64,000 nucleotides of DNA from Exiguobacterium sp. FSL W8-0210 (GCF_038006045.1 NZ_JBBOUK010000001.1:2707001-2771000), one strand, 5' to 3'; shown: positions 34,002-43,527, numbered from the stretch's first letter. The notes: generated by a model from the sequence alone, not told the origin. Translations and numbers: made by a program.

Positions 34002-35159
34002 TCAATCGCGCTCGGTGATGATCGTATCGAACGTCTTTTCTTCCTCCGTGATGACCATCTTCTTCTGCGATCGGAGGTGATAGAGACGACGGATGTTTAG
34101 AATGACGACCTTCATGACAGCGTAGAACGGTACACCGAGCAAGACTCCGAAGAAACCGGCGATGTTCCCCGCGACGAGCAAGACGATGATGATCGTCAAC
34201 GGGTGGACATCGAGTGTCTTCCCTTGTACAAGTGGTGACATGATGTGCGAATCGATCTGTTGCGCGACCGTCATGACGATGATCGCATAAATCGCAAGGA
34301 TTGGATCCTGGATGAACCCAACGATCAATGCCGGAATGACACCGAGAACCGGACCGAGAAACGGAATGATATTCGTCAGTGTCGCAAACAAGGCGAGTAA
34401 CAACGCATAATCGATTCCGATGATGAGATATCCGATATAGGCGATGATCCCGACACCGATACTGACGATGACTTGCCCGCGGATGTAGCTCATGATCGTC
34501 ACGTGGACGTCCCCGAGGATTTTTTGCGTTTCCTTATGGTACTCATACGGCATCAGCTTAACGAGATTGCCTTTAAGCTTATCGCCGTCAAGCAGCATAT
34601 AGATCAACATGATCGGAATGATGATGATCGTCACGACCGCTGTCGTCAGGACACTGACGAACCCACCGACACCCGTACCGATGTTCTTCAGGAACGTCGA
34701 TGCGTATTCCGAGATGTTCCCTGAGAACTTATTGAACAAGTTATCTGGTCCTGATAGGAAGCGTGAAAAGGCTGCACTGTTTTCGAGTTGATCCCGGACG
34801 TCAATCAATTGGCGCTGGAACTGTGTCGCGAGCGTCGGTATCGAATTGACGAACTGCGTGACCTGCTCCGACAACATCGGACCAAAGATGAAGCCGAGTG
34901 TCGTTAAAATACCGATTAAACCGACGAGCACGATTAAGACAGCAGGTCGCCGCTTCATCTTTTTCTCGAGCAACTCGACGATTGGCAACAGGACATAGTA
35001 GAGAATCCCAGCGATTGCAAGGGGTGGTACGACCATTTGAAGCAGAATTGCGATTGGTCGGAACAAGAACGTAACATGATCGCCAATCCAGACGATGATG
35101 AGCAATGTCATGACCCACCATGCGAATCGATACCATTTGTTTTCAAACATTTTTTGCAT
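34002..35159 (-). CDS. AI-2E family transporter / PerM-like permease
   Basis: 385 residues with eight predicted membrane segments. Family features: paired N-terminal helices, the large loop after helix three (about 75-150), and the C-terminal block with TNIIPFLGPVLGVIPALIVG and AQQIDSHIMSPLVQGKTLDVHPL. The family (PF01594) includes exporters of autoinducer-2 and Na+/H+ antiporters, so the substrate is open. Divergent from an orphan histidine kinase gene; the 250-bp gap between them holds a palindrome. Confidence 0.88.
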   Translation of the reverse strand: MQKMFENKWYRFAWWVMTLLIIVWIGDHVTFLFRPIAILLQMVVPPLAIAGILYYVLLPIVELLEKKMKRRPAVLIVLVGLIGILTTLGFIFGPMLSEQVTQFVNSIPTLATQFQRQLIDVRDQLENSAAFSRFLSGPDNLFNKFSGNISEYASTFLKNIGTGVGGFVSVLTTAVVTIIIIPIMLIYMLLDGDKLKGNLVKLMPYEYHKETQKILGDVHVTIMSYIRGQVIVSIGVGIIAYIGYLIIGIDYALLLALFATLTNIIPFLGPVLGVIPALIVGFIQDPILAIYAIIVMTVAQQIDSHIMSPLVQGKTLDVHPLTIIIVLLVAGNIAGFFGVLLGVPFYAVMKVVILNIRRLYHLRSQKKMVITEEEKTFDTIITERD

Positions 35160-35269
35160 CTAACCACTTCCCTACTTAAAATGATGAAGTTCAATATCTT
35201 CTATGGTTTTTCCTTAAAACATTGCTTCTTAATCCTTATTCTTAAAAAATGTATCATTTGATATCAATT

Positions 35270-35292
35270 AACAAATATATGATATATTTGTT
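35270..35292. promoter_or_regulatory. 10-bp perfect inverted repeat between divergent genes
   Basis: AACAAATATA (35270-35279) and TATATTTGTT (35283-35292) separated by TGA. It lies 110 bp upstream of the transporter start and 118 bp upstream of the kinase start, a position for a shared operator. The rest of the 250-bp gap shows no convincing promoter pair. Confidence 0.4.
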
Positions 35293-35409
35293 TTAGTGGT
35301 TTTTGCAGATTCAAATTTGCCGAGACCTTTAAAACTACGTAAGATGAATATATTCGGCATTTAAGCAATCTTTTTCATACATGTAAAACAGAATACGGAG
35401 GATACCCCA

Positions 35410-37950
35410 GTGAAATGGATTAATCGTACCATCGGTCGTCAATTGATGTTCGCCTTCTATATGGTGTTCGTCGCGCTTAGCATCACGTCTGCGATCGTCT
35501 ATTTCTATACGGAACAGAAGATCGATCAAGCCAATGCAACATTTGATGATTTACGTGAACGGCGGACGAATGCGAATGCACTCGCTAACGAATGGACCGT
35601 CGCGCAAAGTAACGTCAAATCTTACTTATTGACTGGTTCACAGGAAACACTTGATCAGGTGAAGACGAATCAGCAGGAAATCAATCGTCTGACGACGTGG
35701 TTCGAAAAGTATGCAATTTATGAGCAAGGGAAAGAATATGCGACAGCGACTCGTCGCATTTATGACGATTATTTCGGCACATCTCTTCCACTTCTCAACG
35801 AATACGTCGAAGGAAAAAAGGACGGGAAGATCAATGAAGACTTTGTGACTCCTGACACGCTCGCTGCTCTTTCCAACGGGAAAGACTTGTTCACCAAAAA
35901 TGGGACGTTACGCGGGTCGGTCAGCTTATCAGAAGCAGACGTCGACATGACACGGATTGATACGTTGCTTTCAGATTATCTGACGTTGATCGAAAAGAAG
36001 GAAGTGGACGCGAAAAACGATCTTTTAAGTGAGATGCGTGTCGCGCAGTTCATCTGGCTGTCGAATCTCGTCGTCTTGATTCTCGTCCTCTTATCTCTCG
36101 TTCGCCCATTCATCAGCCGCGTCACGAAACAGGTCAATACGCTATCCCACGACAGTGCTCTACTTGCATCAGGGGAAGATATCCAAGCAATTCCGTTACC
36201 GAAACGTAAGGACGAATTGCATACGCTAACGGCATCGTTCAATCAGATGGCGACTTCGATCGCGGATAACAAGGTCCATATGCTCGCGAAGAACGAAGAA
36301 CTCCAAGCGCAACAGGAAGAACTCGTCGCGCAGCAAGAAGAATTGCAAGCGCAGCAGGAAGAACTCGAGGAAGCACTTGATATCACGCTTCGGAGTGAAC
36401 AACACCTCAAGTATCGTAACGAACTGACTGAGACGCTTGCTTCTCGTGAAACGTTGACGGCTTATCCAGAAATCATCGAGAAACTCGTCTCGATCACGCA
36501 TTCTGAAATCGGTGCCCTCTTGTTCCTCGATCATCAGGAAGTCCGCTCGACGATCGATTACGGGATGACAGAAGAGATGGTCGGTCGTCTCGTCTCTGAT
36601 GATCAGTCACTCCTGCACCGGGCACGTCTTCTGAAGCGTCCTGTGCACTCATCGAAACAGGTAGCGCACGATAGCCCGCTTCCGTACCCGTACTATATGT
36701 ATGAGGTCGCGGTTCCGGTCCTTGATCCGTCAAAAGAGCATATGATCGCCTGCATCTATCTCGTTCGTTATCGTGATGCCTTCACGACGGAGCAGATGAG
36801 CGACATCTTGTCGTTCTCGCATCAATTGTCGCTCTCCCTCCTACGGATGGGGATCTATGAGGAAATGATCCGCGAGAAGAACAAGACGACGCAACTGTTG
36901 AACTCGATTCGGGAAGCTGTCGTCTACATCGAACATGAGACGGATGAGTTGCTCGTCAACGAACCCCTCATGACGTTGTTTCCGGAAGTCCCAACAACGT
37001 TCGAAGACGAAGAACGCTCTGCCTTCGAACAAGCGATGCAGGCACTCGCTGACATCATTGACGAACCGGCAGCGTTCGAACGTTACATCGAACAAATCGT
37101 CGAACTCGATTTACCGAAAGACAGCTTGATCGTCTCGATCCGCAAGCATAGTACTTACATCCAGATCTACGCTGAGAAAATCGAGGTCGATGGCCTGTGG
37201 GTCGGTACGATGCTCGTTCTCCGCGACGTGACGAAAGAAACGGAAGCCGAGCGAATGAAGGAAGAGTTCGTCTCGACCGTTTCGCATGAGTTACGGACAC
37301 CGCTCTCTTCCATCTACGGCTTCACGGAGTTGATGCTCAACAAACGGTTCGAGGAGGAACGGCAACGGAAGTACCTCCAGACGATCCACTCCGAGACTGG
37401 TCGCCTGACGACACTCGTCAACGACTTCCTCGACGTCCAGCGCATGGAGTCGAGTGAACACCGTTATGAGATGACGACGTTTGATGTCGTCGAACTCGCT
37501 CAGGACTTGATCGAGTTCTATGATGTCTCGCATGAGACGCATACGATTGATTTTGAGGCCCGTGGACCGATCATGATCGACGGGGATGCGGAAAAGATGA
37601 AGCAGTTGCTGAACAACCTGCTCAGCAACGCCGTCAAGTACTCGCCGAGCGGTGGTACAGTCTTGATACGGATTACAAATGAACTTGGTTTCGCTCAAAT
37701 CCGTATCCAAGATGAAGGCATCGGAATTCCGCAAAACGCCCTTCCCAAATTGTTCGATAAGTTCTATCGTGTCGATAACTCCGAGACACGCAAAATTGGC
37801 GGAACCGGTCTTGGTCTGTCGATCTGTAAGGAGATCGTCAAGCACCACAACGGAACGATTGATGTCGAATCTGTCGTCGGTGTCGGCTCGACCTTTACGA
37901 TTCGTTTCCCAATCGCCGTCATCTCGACCATCCTCACGTATGAAGATTAA
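35410..37950 (+). CDS. Orphan sensor histidine kinase with coiled coil and GAF/PAS-like domains
   Basis: 846 residues from a GTG with GGAGG eight bases upstream. Layout: helix 1 (about 13-33), outside helical sensor of about 180 residues, helix 2 (about 213-231), HAMP (232-285), a striking Q/E coiled coil (EELQAQQEELVAQQEE and continuing, about 296-325), GAF-like domain (about 345-480), PAS-like domain (about 485-605), HisKA with His626 in FVSTVSHELRTPLS, HATPase with DEGIGIPQNALPKLFDKF and a GGTGLGLSI lid. No response regulator gene is adjacent. A terminator follows. Confidence 0.9.
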   Translation: MKWINRTIGRQLMFAFYMVFVALSITSAIVYFYTEQKIDQANATFDDLRERRTNANALANEWTVAQSNVKSYLLTGSQETLDQVKTNQQEINRLTTWFEKYAIYEQGKEYATATRRIYDDYFGTSLPLLNEYVEGKKDGKINEDFVTPDTLAALSNGKDLFTKNGTLRGSVSLSEADVDMTRIDTLLSDYLTLIEKKEVDAKNDLLSEMRVAQFIWLSNLVVLILVLLSLVRPFISRVTKQVNTLSHDSALLASGEDIQAIPLPKRKDELHTLTASFNQMATSIADNKVHMLAKNEELQAQQEELVAQQEELQAQQEELEEALDITLRSEQHLKYRNELTETLASRETLTAYPEIIEKLVSITHSEIGALLFLDHQEVRSTIDYGMTEEMVGRLVSDDQSLLHRARLLKRPVHSSKQVAHDSPLPYPYYMYEVAVPVLDPSKEHMIACIYLVRYRDAFTTEQMSDILSFSHQLSLSLLRMGIYEEMIREKNKTTQLLNSIREAVVYIEHETDELLVNEPLMTLFPEVPTTFEDEERSAFEQAMQALADIIDEPAAFERYIEQIVELDLPKDSLIVSIRKHSTYIQIYAEKIEVDGLWVGTMLVLRDVTKETEAERMKEEFVSTVSHELRTPLSSIYGFTELMLNKRFEEERQRKYLQTIHSETGRLTTLVNDFLDVQRMESSEHRYEMTTFDVVELAQDLIEFYDVSHETHTIDFEARGPIMIDGDAEKMKQLLNNLLSNAVKYSPSGGTVLIRITNELGFAQIRIQDEGIGIPQNALPKLFDKFYRVDNSETRKIGGTGLGLSICKEIVKHHNGTIDVESVVGVGSTFTIRFPIAVISTILTYED

Positions 37951-37956
37951 TCACGC

Positions 37957-37987
37957 GACCGTTCACATCATGTGGACGGTCTTTTTT
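37957..37987 (+). terminator. Terminator of the orphan kinase gene
   Basis: GACCGTTCAC (37957-37966) pairs with GTGGACGGTC (37972-37981) with one mismatch, then six Ts. Confidence 0.88.
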
Positions 37988-38050
37988 GTCGTTAGATTCA
38001 GCGAAGCGCGGGGTATAGTCAAAAGCGCATCATGATAAGGAGGAATCGAC

Positions 38051-38899
38051 ATGCAACTCGGATGGATCGGTTTAGGACATATGGGTGTACCGATGGCAAA
38101 ACGTTTAATTGATGGTGGTCATGATTTGCTCGTCTATAATCGGACGTATGAAAAGACAGCTCCGCTGACTGAACGAGGAGCAATAGCTGTTAAAGAAGCA
38201 CAGGACGTCGTGCGTCAAAGCGATATCATCTTCGTCATGCTAGCGGACGGACCTGCCGTCGCGTCCGTTCTCGAAAGTATCCAAGAGAACCTCACCGGTA
38301 AGACAATCGTTAACTTAAGTACAATCTCACCGGAAGAAACGAAGGAGATGGCTCGTCTCGTCGAAAAGAATGGCGGGACGTATCTGGAATCGCCTGTCTC
38401 AGGCTCCGTTCCGGTCGCAGAAAACGGTCAGCTCGTCCTGCTTGCCGGTGGTGACGCGAACGTCGTCGCGACTTGTCAGCCGTATCTTGAGCTACTTGGC
38501 AAGGAAACGATTCATTTTGGACCACATGGCTCAGGCAGTGCGGCGAAACTCGCCATCAATTTATTGCTCGCAGTCGTCGGTCAAGGGGTCGCGGAAACAT
38601 TACTGCTTGGGGAAGGTGCCGGGCTCGAAAAAGAGAAGCTGATCCAGATGATCAGTGCTTCCGGGATGAACACTCCCCTCTTCAGCGGTAAACGTGACAT
38701 GTACCGGAAGAACGACTTCCCGTCTGCTTTCCCGCTCCGTCTGATGGCAAAGGATCTTGGACTCATCACGGCAGAAGCGAGACGCCAACAGCTTGAGCTA
38801 CCCCTTGCGCAAGCAACGGACGCTAGCTACACTAATGCGAAACCCGCTTACGGCGACGCGGACATGGCTGCGATCTATCTTGCGTTACAGGAAAAATAA
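38051..38899 (+). CDS. NAD(P)-dependent beta-hydroxyacid dehydrogenase (GlxR/3-hydroxyisobutyrate dehydrogenase family)
   Basis: 282 residues. Rossmann N-terminus (LGWIGLGHMGVPMAKRLIDG), substrate-binding SPVSGSVPVAENGQL, and catalytic Lys in GSGSAAKLAINLLL near residue 167. Reactions of this family include 3-hydroxyisobutyrate, tartronate semialdehyde and succinic semialdehyde reduction; the exact substrate cannot be read. AAGGAGG precedes the ATG. It converges on flhP with a shared terminator and forms a single-gene unit. Confidence 0.88.
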   Translation: MQLGWIGLGHMGVPMAKRLIDGGHDLLVYNRTYEKTAPLTERGAIAVKEAQDVVRQSDIIFVMLADGPAVASVLESIQENLTGKTIVNLSTISPEETKEMARLVEKNGGTYLESPVSGSVPVAENGQLVLLAGGDANVVATCQPYLELLGKETIHFGPHGSGSAAKLAINLLLAVVGQGVAETLLLGEGAGLEKEKLIQMISASGMNTPLFSGKRDMYRKNDFPSAFPLRLMAKDLGLITAEARRQQLELPLAQATDASYTNAKPAYGDADMAAIYLALQEK

Positions 38900-38901
38900 T
38901 G

Positions 38902-38941
38902 AAAAGGGTGATACCTCTCTTGCGAGAAGCGTCACCCTTTT
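38902..38941. terminator. Bidirectional terminator between the dehydrogenase and flhP
   Basis: AAAAGGGTGA (38902-38911) with TCACCCTTTT (38932-38941), a perfect ten-base stem with a second short helix inside; A and T runs serve both directions. Confidence 0.85.
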
Positions 38942-38949
38942 GTGATGTT

Positions 38950-39732
38950 TTATTTCAGTGACGTGACGATCCCCATCATCTGATCACTCGTCATCAACGC
39001 TTTCGAGTTAAACTGATACGCCCGCTGGAGTTGCGTCAAGTTCGTCATCTCAAGCGCCATATCGACGTTCGATGTCTCAAGCCGACCGACCGTCAACGGA
39101 TTCCCTGTCGCATTCTGGTATTGTCCGGTTGCTGTGAACAAGCCACCCCCGACTTCCGTCAGCTCTCCGTAGTTCGGGATGTTCGCGACACCCACTCGAG
39201 CGAGGACACGACGATCCCCGTTTAAGATGCCGGTGATGTTGCCGTCCTTGTTCAGTTCAATCTCGGTCGCGTTCGCCGGTAAGACGATTGGATCATTCGC
39301 CTGATTGATGACGGAGCGCCCGGCATCGTCCGTCAACAGAACTTGTCCGTTCGCTTGCGGCGACAACTGGAAGTTTCCGTCCCGCGTAAACTTCGTCACG
39401 CCATCCGTATCGATGACACCGAAGAAATGGTGCGGGTTTCCGAGTGCCGCATCGAGTTTTCGATCCGTCGTCCGGAATGTTCCGACGCCAAAACGTGTCG
39501 CTTCGTTCGCGACATAACCACCAACGCCGAGTCGAAGACCCTCTGGCGTCGTCAAGGGACCTGGTGTGAAGCCTGTCGCTTGGTTATTGATGTTACGGAC
39601 GAGCAGTTCATTGAACTGAGCATCCCGCCGTTTATAGCCGTTCGTATCCACATTGGCAAGGTTTTGCCCGGTCGTATCAAGCTGTTTTTGCAATTGTCCC
39701 ATCGTACTTGCGGATGTATAGATTGATTGCAT
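38950..39732 (-). CDS. flhP: Flagellar hook/basal-body rod protein, FlgG-type (FlhP)
   Basis: About 260 residues. N-terminal rod signature (LQKQLDTTGQNLANVDTNGY) and C-terminal LTQLQRAYQFNSKAL that form the coiled-coil D0 domain. In Bacillus FlhO and FlhP form the distal rod and lie downstream of mbl, as here. Two tandem ATGs: the second has AGGAGG five bases upstream and is preferred. Ten bp after flhO, so same transcript. Confidence 0.9.
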   Translation of the reverse strand: MQSIYTSASTMGQLQKQLDTTGQNLANVDTNGYKRRDAQFNELLVRNINNQATGFTPGPLTTPEGLRLGVGGYVANEATRFGVGTFRTTDRKLDAALGNPHHFFGVIDTDGVTKFTRDGNFQLSPQANGQVLLTDDAGRSVINQANDPIVLPANATEIELNKDGNITGILNGDRRVLARVGVANIPNYGELTEVGGGLFTATGQYQNATGNPLTVGRLETSNVDMALEMTNLTQLQRAYQFNSKALMTSDQMMGIVTSLK

Positions 39733-39744
39733 CATATCCTCCTA

Positions 39745-40533
39745 TTAGCGAACGCGTCCGATTTCGGAAACAGCTTTTTCTGCTGTCCGGTCGTACGCTT
39801 GAATGACTTTTTGATTGGCTTCGAACTGACGTAGACCAGCATTCATCTCCGCCATCGTCTGTTCAATCTCGACATTTCCGAGTTCGAGTACACCTTGATC
39901 GACTCGAACGTTTCCGGCATTCAATGGATTGGCTGACCGGAACAAACCATTTCCTGTCCGTTCGAGCGTCTCCGGTTGATCCGTTACGACGAGACCAAGG
40001 TTTCCGATTGCTTGACCATTTCCATCCGTGACGGCTCCGTCCGCGTCAACTTTGAAGTCCTCATTGACGACGTCGAGTGGTTGTCCGTTCGTATCAAGAA
40101 CGAGATCATTTTCTGTCGTCCGGAGTAACCCGTCTTGTCCGACGGCAAACTGTCCGTTCGTCGTATAAAGCGTCTCTTCCTCTCCTGTCAATGGATCCCG
40201 GTGACGAATCGTGAACAGCGGTGCTCCTTCAAGTGAACTGATTTGTAGATCGGTCGCATTGCCTGTCTCCGTGATCGAACCTTGCGTGAAGTTCGGGGTC
40301 GCTGCCTGCATGAAGACACCGGTCGCGAGTTTCCCGACCGTCGCGACTCCTCGCACGCCCGTCCGTTCATTGTTTGCTGTCTGCTGGATCAGCATCTCCG
40401 GAAACGTCCGGAGTGACGCTTGATCAGCGCGGAAGCCCGGCGTCCGCGCATTCGCCAAGTTGTTACTGAGCATTTCCTGTTGACGTTGTAATGCCTGCAT
40501 CGCATTCGACGCCGTATACATTCCTCGTAGCAT
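39745..40533 (-). CDS. flhO: Flagellar hook/basal-body rod protein (FlhO)
   Basis: 262 residues. MLRGMYTASNAMQALQRQQE then LSNNLANARTPGFRAD at the N-terminus and ELGNVEIEQTMAEMNAGLRQ at the C-terminus are the conserved rod-protein ends. GAGGAG precedes the ATG. With flhP it forms a two-gene operon. No other flagellar genes are in the window, consistent with the Bacillus arrangement where these two are apart from the main fla/che operon. The cell is therefore probably motile. Confidence 0.9.
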   Translation of the reverse strand: MLRGMYTASNAMQALQRQQEMLSNNLANARTPGFRADQASLRTFPEMLIQQTANNERTGVRGVATVGKLATGVFMQAATPNFTQGSITETGNATDLQISSLEGAPLFTIRHRDPLTGEEETLYTTNGQFAVGQDGLLRTTENDLVLDTNGQPLDVVNEDFKVDADGAVTDGNGQAIGNLGLVVTDQPETLERTGNGLFRSANPLNAGNVRVDQGVLELGNVEIEQTMAEMNAGLRQFEANQKVIQAYDRTAEKAVSEIGRVR

Positions 40534-40766
40534 GCGTTCATCTCCTCATTGACTTCATGTTCAATTCTTTCCTTTCAGTATATCGGTCGACTGAAGAGGA
40601 ATTATGAGCTTTTTTGAACAAAACGGTAATATCCAGCAGAGATGCATCGAAAGACCTACCTCAATTACATAATTCGCTTTTCCATAGTTTACATATTGAA
40701 AATTGACAAATTTTGTTATACTTTAGATAATAATTTAAAGATACTTAAGGTGAATCCTATGAAAAA

Positions 40767-40807
40767 AAGCTTCCGTTCCCCAAACACAGTCTAGGAAATG
40801 GAAGCTT
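40767..40807 (-). terminator. Terminator of the MFS gene
   Basis: AAGCTTCC (40767-40774) pairs with GGAAGCTT (40800-40807), with further imperfect pairing inside, then seven Ts on the minus strand. The 230 bp between this and flhO contains no gene. Confidence 0.8.
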
Positions 40808-40811
40808 CTCA

Positions 40812-42011
40812 TTAGTTATTCGGATTTTTCTTTAAAACAGCCGTTTGTGTTCGCTCTAGCACCGCATTCGTGATGACGATCAAGCCAGTAAAGAGGAACA
40901 GCGCTTCAAAACCAAAGTGACCGGCAATCTGTCCACCTGCGAGTGGTCCGAGGAAGTTCCCCATGAACTGCGCGGACTGATTATATCCAAAGATACGTCC
41001 TGATGCATTGGCTGGCGTATTCTTCCGGAGCAGTGCCTGTACCGACGGCATCAGTGCTGCTGTCGCAAAACCGATTCCCATCCGTAAGACGATCAATTGA
41101 CTTGTATCCGTGACGAATGCTTGCGGAATCAAGAAAGCGGCAAAGACAAGTAATGCAAAGAATAAGACACGCTCTGCGCCAATCTTATCGGAGAGACGAC
41201 CGAGCCGTTGCGCCGCAATCAAGGCCGCGATACCAGGTGCCGAAGCGACGATTCCGGATAGTAACGCCAGACGTTCTGTTCCAGGACTGAGTTCCCGGAC
41301 ATAGAGCGACAGGATCGGACTGATCGATTGTGCCGCGAACTGAATCAGGAACGTCGTCAAAAAGAGGCTTAAGATGAGTTCCGGATGACGAAGCGACTGG
41401 ATGATTTCCTTCGCGGACGCCATTTTTTTGACTTCCATTGGGACGAATTCTTCTTTGACTAAGAAGTAGGTCACGAGGAAGGTAATGAAGAGCGGAACGC
41501 TCGTAAAGAGAAAAACGGGTCGAAGCCCAACAACGTCGGCGAGGAATCCTCCAATGAGAGGTCCTAGCAATCCACCGGCAATCCCACCGGTCGACAGGGT
41601 GCCGAGCGCCCAGCCACTTTTCTCTTTTGAGGTTTGGGAAGCAACGAGTGTGATACCGGCTGAGATGAATCCGGATACGGCTCCCATGACAAGACGTAGA
41701 AAGACGAGTTGATAGACGTCTTGAACGAAACTAATCAAGAACATGACGATCGACATACCAAGACTTGCGCGAAGCAACATCAGCTTCCGTCCTTTTCGAT
41801 CGGCGAGACGTCCCCAGATTGGTGAGACGATCGCAGCGACGAGGAAGGTTGCACCAAAGGCGATACCAGACCAGGTCGTAATATCTTGTCGGCTGTCGAC
41901 ACCGAGTTCTTCAATGAATAAAGGCAAAAACGGTAATACGAGACTGAGGGCTGCGGCGGTCAAAAAACTACCAAACCAAACGACGACTAAATTTCTTTTC
42001 CACAATGGCAT
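40812..42011 (-). CDS. MFS transporter, drug/proton antiporter type (MdtG-like)
   Basis: About 399 residues with 12 membrane segments. The loop 2-3 motif GRLADRKGRKLMLLRA and the motif-C-like helix 5 (GGIAGGLLGPLIGG) place it in the drug:H+ antiporter group; SVQALLRKNTPANASGRIFG is typical of MdtG/YitZ-like members. The ATG at 42009-42011 is the first start in front of the first helix; 20 codons of in-frame extension lack features. It interrupts the mbl-flhO synteny seen in Bacillus. Confidence 0.87.
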   Translation of the reverse strand: MPLWKRNLVVVWFGSFLTAAALSLVLPFLPLFIEELGVDSRQDITTWSGIAFGATFLVAAIVSPIWGRLADRKGRKLMLLRASLGMSIVMFLISFVQDVYQLVFLRLVMGAVSGFISAGITLVASQTSKEKSGWALGTLSTGGIAGGLLGPLIGGFLADVVGLRPVFLFTSVPLFITFLVTYFLVKEEFVPMEVKKMASAKEIIQSLRHPELILSLFLTTFLIQFAAQSISPILSLYVRELSPGTERLALLSGIVASAPGIAALIAAQRLGRLSDKIGAERVLFFALLVFAAFLIPQAFVTDTSQLIVLRMGIGFATAALMPSVQALLRKNTPANASGRIFGYNQSAQFMGNFLGPLAGGQIAGHFGFEALFLFTGLIVITNAVLERTQTAVLKKNPNN

Positions 42012-42191
42012 TGTGGCATCACTTCCTTTTATTTTACAATTCGTTTCAATACAACAACTTTTAATATACACTTCACATTATGAAATGTCTAGGATTTGAA
42101 CTGTCAAAGTGTAGAACAGGACCTTTGATGCATATAAGCAACTACTTGACGACCGATAGTAAGGTAATCCACACGAAGGAGTGAAATTGAA

Positions 42192-43061
42192 ATGAAACGC
42201 TTTTTGATTGGCGTAGTCTGTCTGTCGTTGCTTCAATTCGGACTACCACTCAAGAGTTCAGCTGCCGTTTCCGTCACTCGTCACACGGTCATCTGGTCCA
42301 TCCCAAAGGCCAACTCCATTTCAACGAAGATCAATCAGCTGGCAAACAGACAGATGAAACGTGTCTATCTGCATGTCGCTGTCGAGGGTGACCGTACTCT
42401 CTACCGAACGTTCGTTGAAAAAGCGCATGCTGTCGGCATTGAAGTGTACTTCCTATTCGGACAGCCGCGCTGGATCACAAACGAAGGAACGACAGCTCGA
42501 CCAAACGTCGAGGATCCGTTAGCCTGGATTTCGACCTATCAGCAGGAAACGATCAGTCATCCGGACGGCATCAGCATTGATCTCGAACCGTATGCCTTAC
42601 CGGAATGGGAGACGGACCAACCACGTGTCATCGCCTCCTACGAACGGATCTTACTCGCCTTTCGCGAGAAAGCCTCTACTGAAGGACTACCGCTTCAACT
42701 GTTCCTCCCGTTCTGGTTCCATACCGTACAGGATGCGAACGGTCGCCCTCTCAGCGAGTGGGCAATGGATCTCGCCGACGAAGTCACATTGATGAGTTAC
42801 CGGACCGTTTACGGTGGCGGTAACGGACTTGGCGCCATCACGATGACGGATGCACTGTATGCGGCGAGTAACGGATATCGTTTATCGTATGCGATCGAAT
42901 TCACGGAGCTTCCGGAAACACCAGACATTACGTTCTACGGCAAAACACGGACTCAGCTGAATCAGCTCGTCAATCAGACGATGGCAAGTTCGTTGCCACC
43001 AAGCGCCATTGTCTATCATGATTTTGAAGCCTACCAGGCTTTCATGCGTAGTACGCGGTGA
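42192..43061 (+). CDS. Secreted TIM-barrel-like protein, possible glycoside hydrolase
   Basis: 289 residues. Signal peptide (FLIGVVCLSLLQFGLPL then SSAA). The mature part resembles a beta/alpha barrel: KRVYLHVAVEG, VEVYFLFGQPRW-like strands, and HPDGISIDLEPYALPEW, in which the DxxE-like DLE motif at the end of a strand recalls GH18/GH26-type active sites. DEVTLMSYRTVYGGG and YAIEFTELPET continue the barrel. No wall-binding domain. Exact family not recognised and the substrate is unknown. AAGGAG ribosome site; single gene followed by structured repeat B. Confidence 0.75.
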   Translation: MKRFLIGVVCLSLLQFGLPLKSSAAVSVTRHTVIWSIPKANSISTKINQLANRQMKRVYLHVAVEGDRTLYRTFVEKAHAVGIEVYFLFGQPRWITNEGTTARPNVEDPLAWISTYQQETISHPDGISIDLEPYALPEWETDQPRVIASYERILLAFREKASTEGLPLQLFLPFWFHTVQDANGRPLSEWAMDLADEVTLMSYRTVYGGGNGLGAITMTDALYAASNGYRLSYAIEFTELPETPDITFYGKTRTQLNQLVNQTMASSLPPSAIVYHDFEAYQAFMRSTR

Positions 43062-43087
43062 ACTATCTTCATCTGTCTGCCCCCCCT

Positions 43088-43208
43088 TTCATCCGCTTTC
43101 CTCAGGGGAGACACAAGCCAGTCTTCACTGTTCGTATAACAGTGAAGCCAGGTCTTGTTTGTCTCTGACAGCGCAAAATCGCGCTTTTTCCTGTAGAAGT
43201 CGGATGAA
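43088..43208 (-). repeat. Structured intergenic repeat, copy B
   Basis: Read on the minus strand. Outer helix TTCATCCG (43201-43208 side) with CGGATGAA is exact over 8 bp. It contains the block ACTTCTACAGGAAAAAGCGC, hairpin GCGC-GATTTT-GCGC, a long arm closed by GAGACA...TGTCTC with CAAG/CTTG and a tip TTCACTGTT/AACAGTGAA, and the closing block CCTGAGGAAAG. Confidence 0.8.
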
Positions 43209-43264
43209 GCACAAGGAGGCACATAATCATTTAGTACCATGGCATTGCATTATGTTTAAAATAA

Positions 43265-43308
43265 AGGGAGTCCAGTTTCCGATACGTACTTCGGAAACTG
43301 GACTCCCT
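43265..43308. repeat. Perfect 18-bp hairpin between repeat copies B and C
   Basis: AGGGAGTCCAGTTTCCGA (43265-43282) is exactly complementary to 43291-43308 around an eight-base loop. There is no T run on the plus side. It lies midway between two oppositely oriented copies of the structured repeat, as a similar hairpin lies beside copy A. Confidence 0.75.
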
Positions 43309-43335
43309 ATTGGTTTGATTCATATCGAACGAACC

Positions 43336-43467
43336 TGTCCATTCTCGACTCCTGCAGGAAAAGAAAGTGCAAGCAGCACTTTCGTCAGGGATAGGTAAGA
43401 CCCGACAACTCGCATGAAATGCGCGCTGTCGCGGCTTACCTCCCGCCTGTGGAAAGCGAGAAGGACA
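43336..43467 (+). repeat. Structured intergenic repeat, copy C
   Basis: Outer helix TGTCC-A-TTCTCG with CGAGAA-GGACA. Block ACTCCTGCAGGAAAAG, hairpin GAAAGTG-CAAGCA-GCACTTTC, long arm GGTAAG..CCGACA with TGTCG.GGCTTACC tipped by GCAT-GAA-ATGC, then CCTGTGGAAAG. Same architecture as A, B and D but different helix sequences. With B and the hairpin it fills most of the gap 43062-43527, which has no gene. Confidence 0.78.
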
Positions 43468-43527
43468 AGACGGTCGTTATAGGAATGAATTTTTACGAAA
43501 AATCATATCCTTTACGCTGACACGCTC

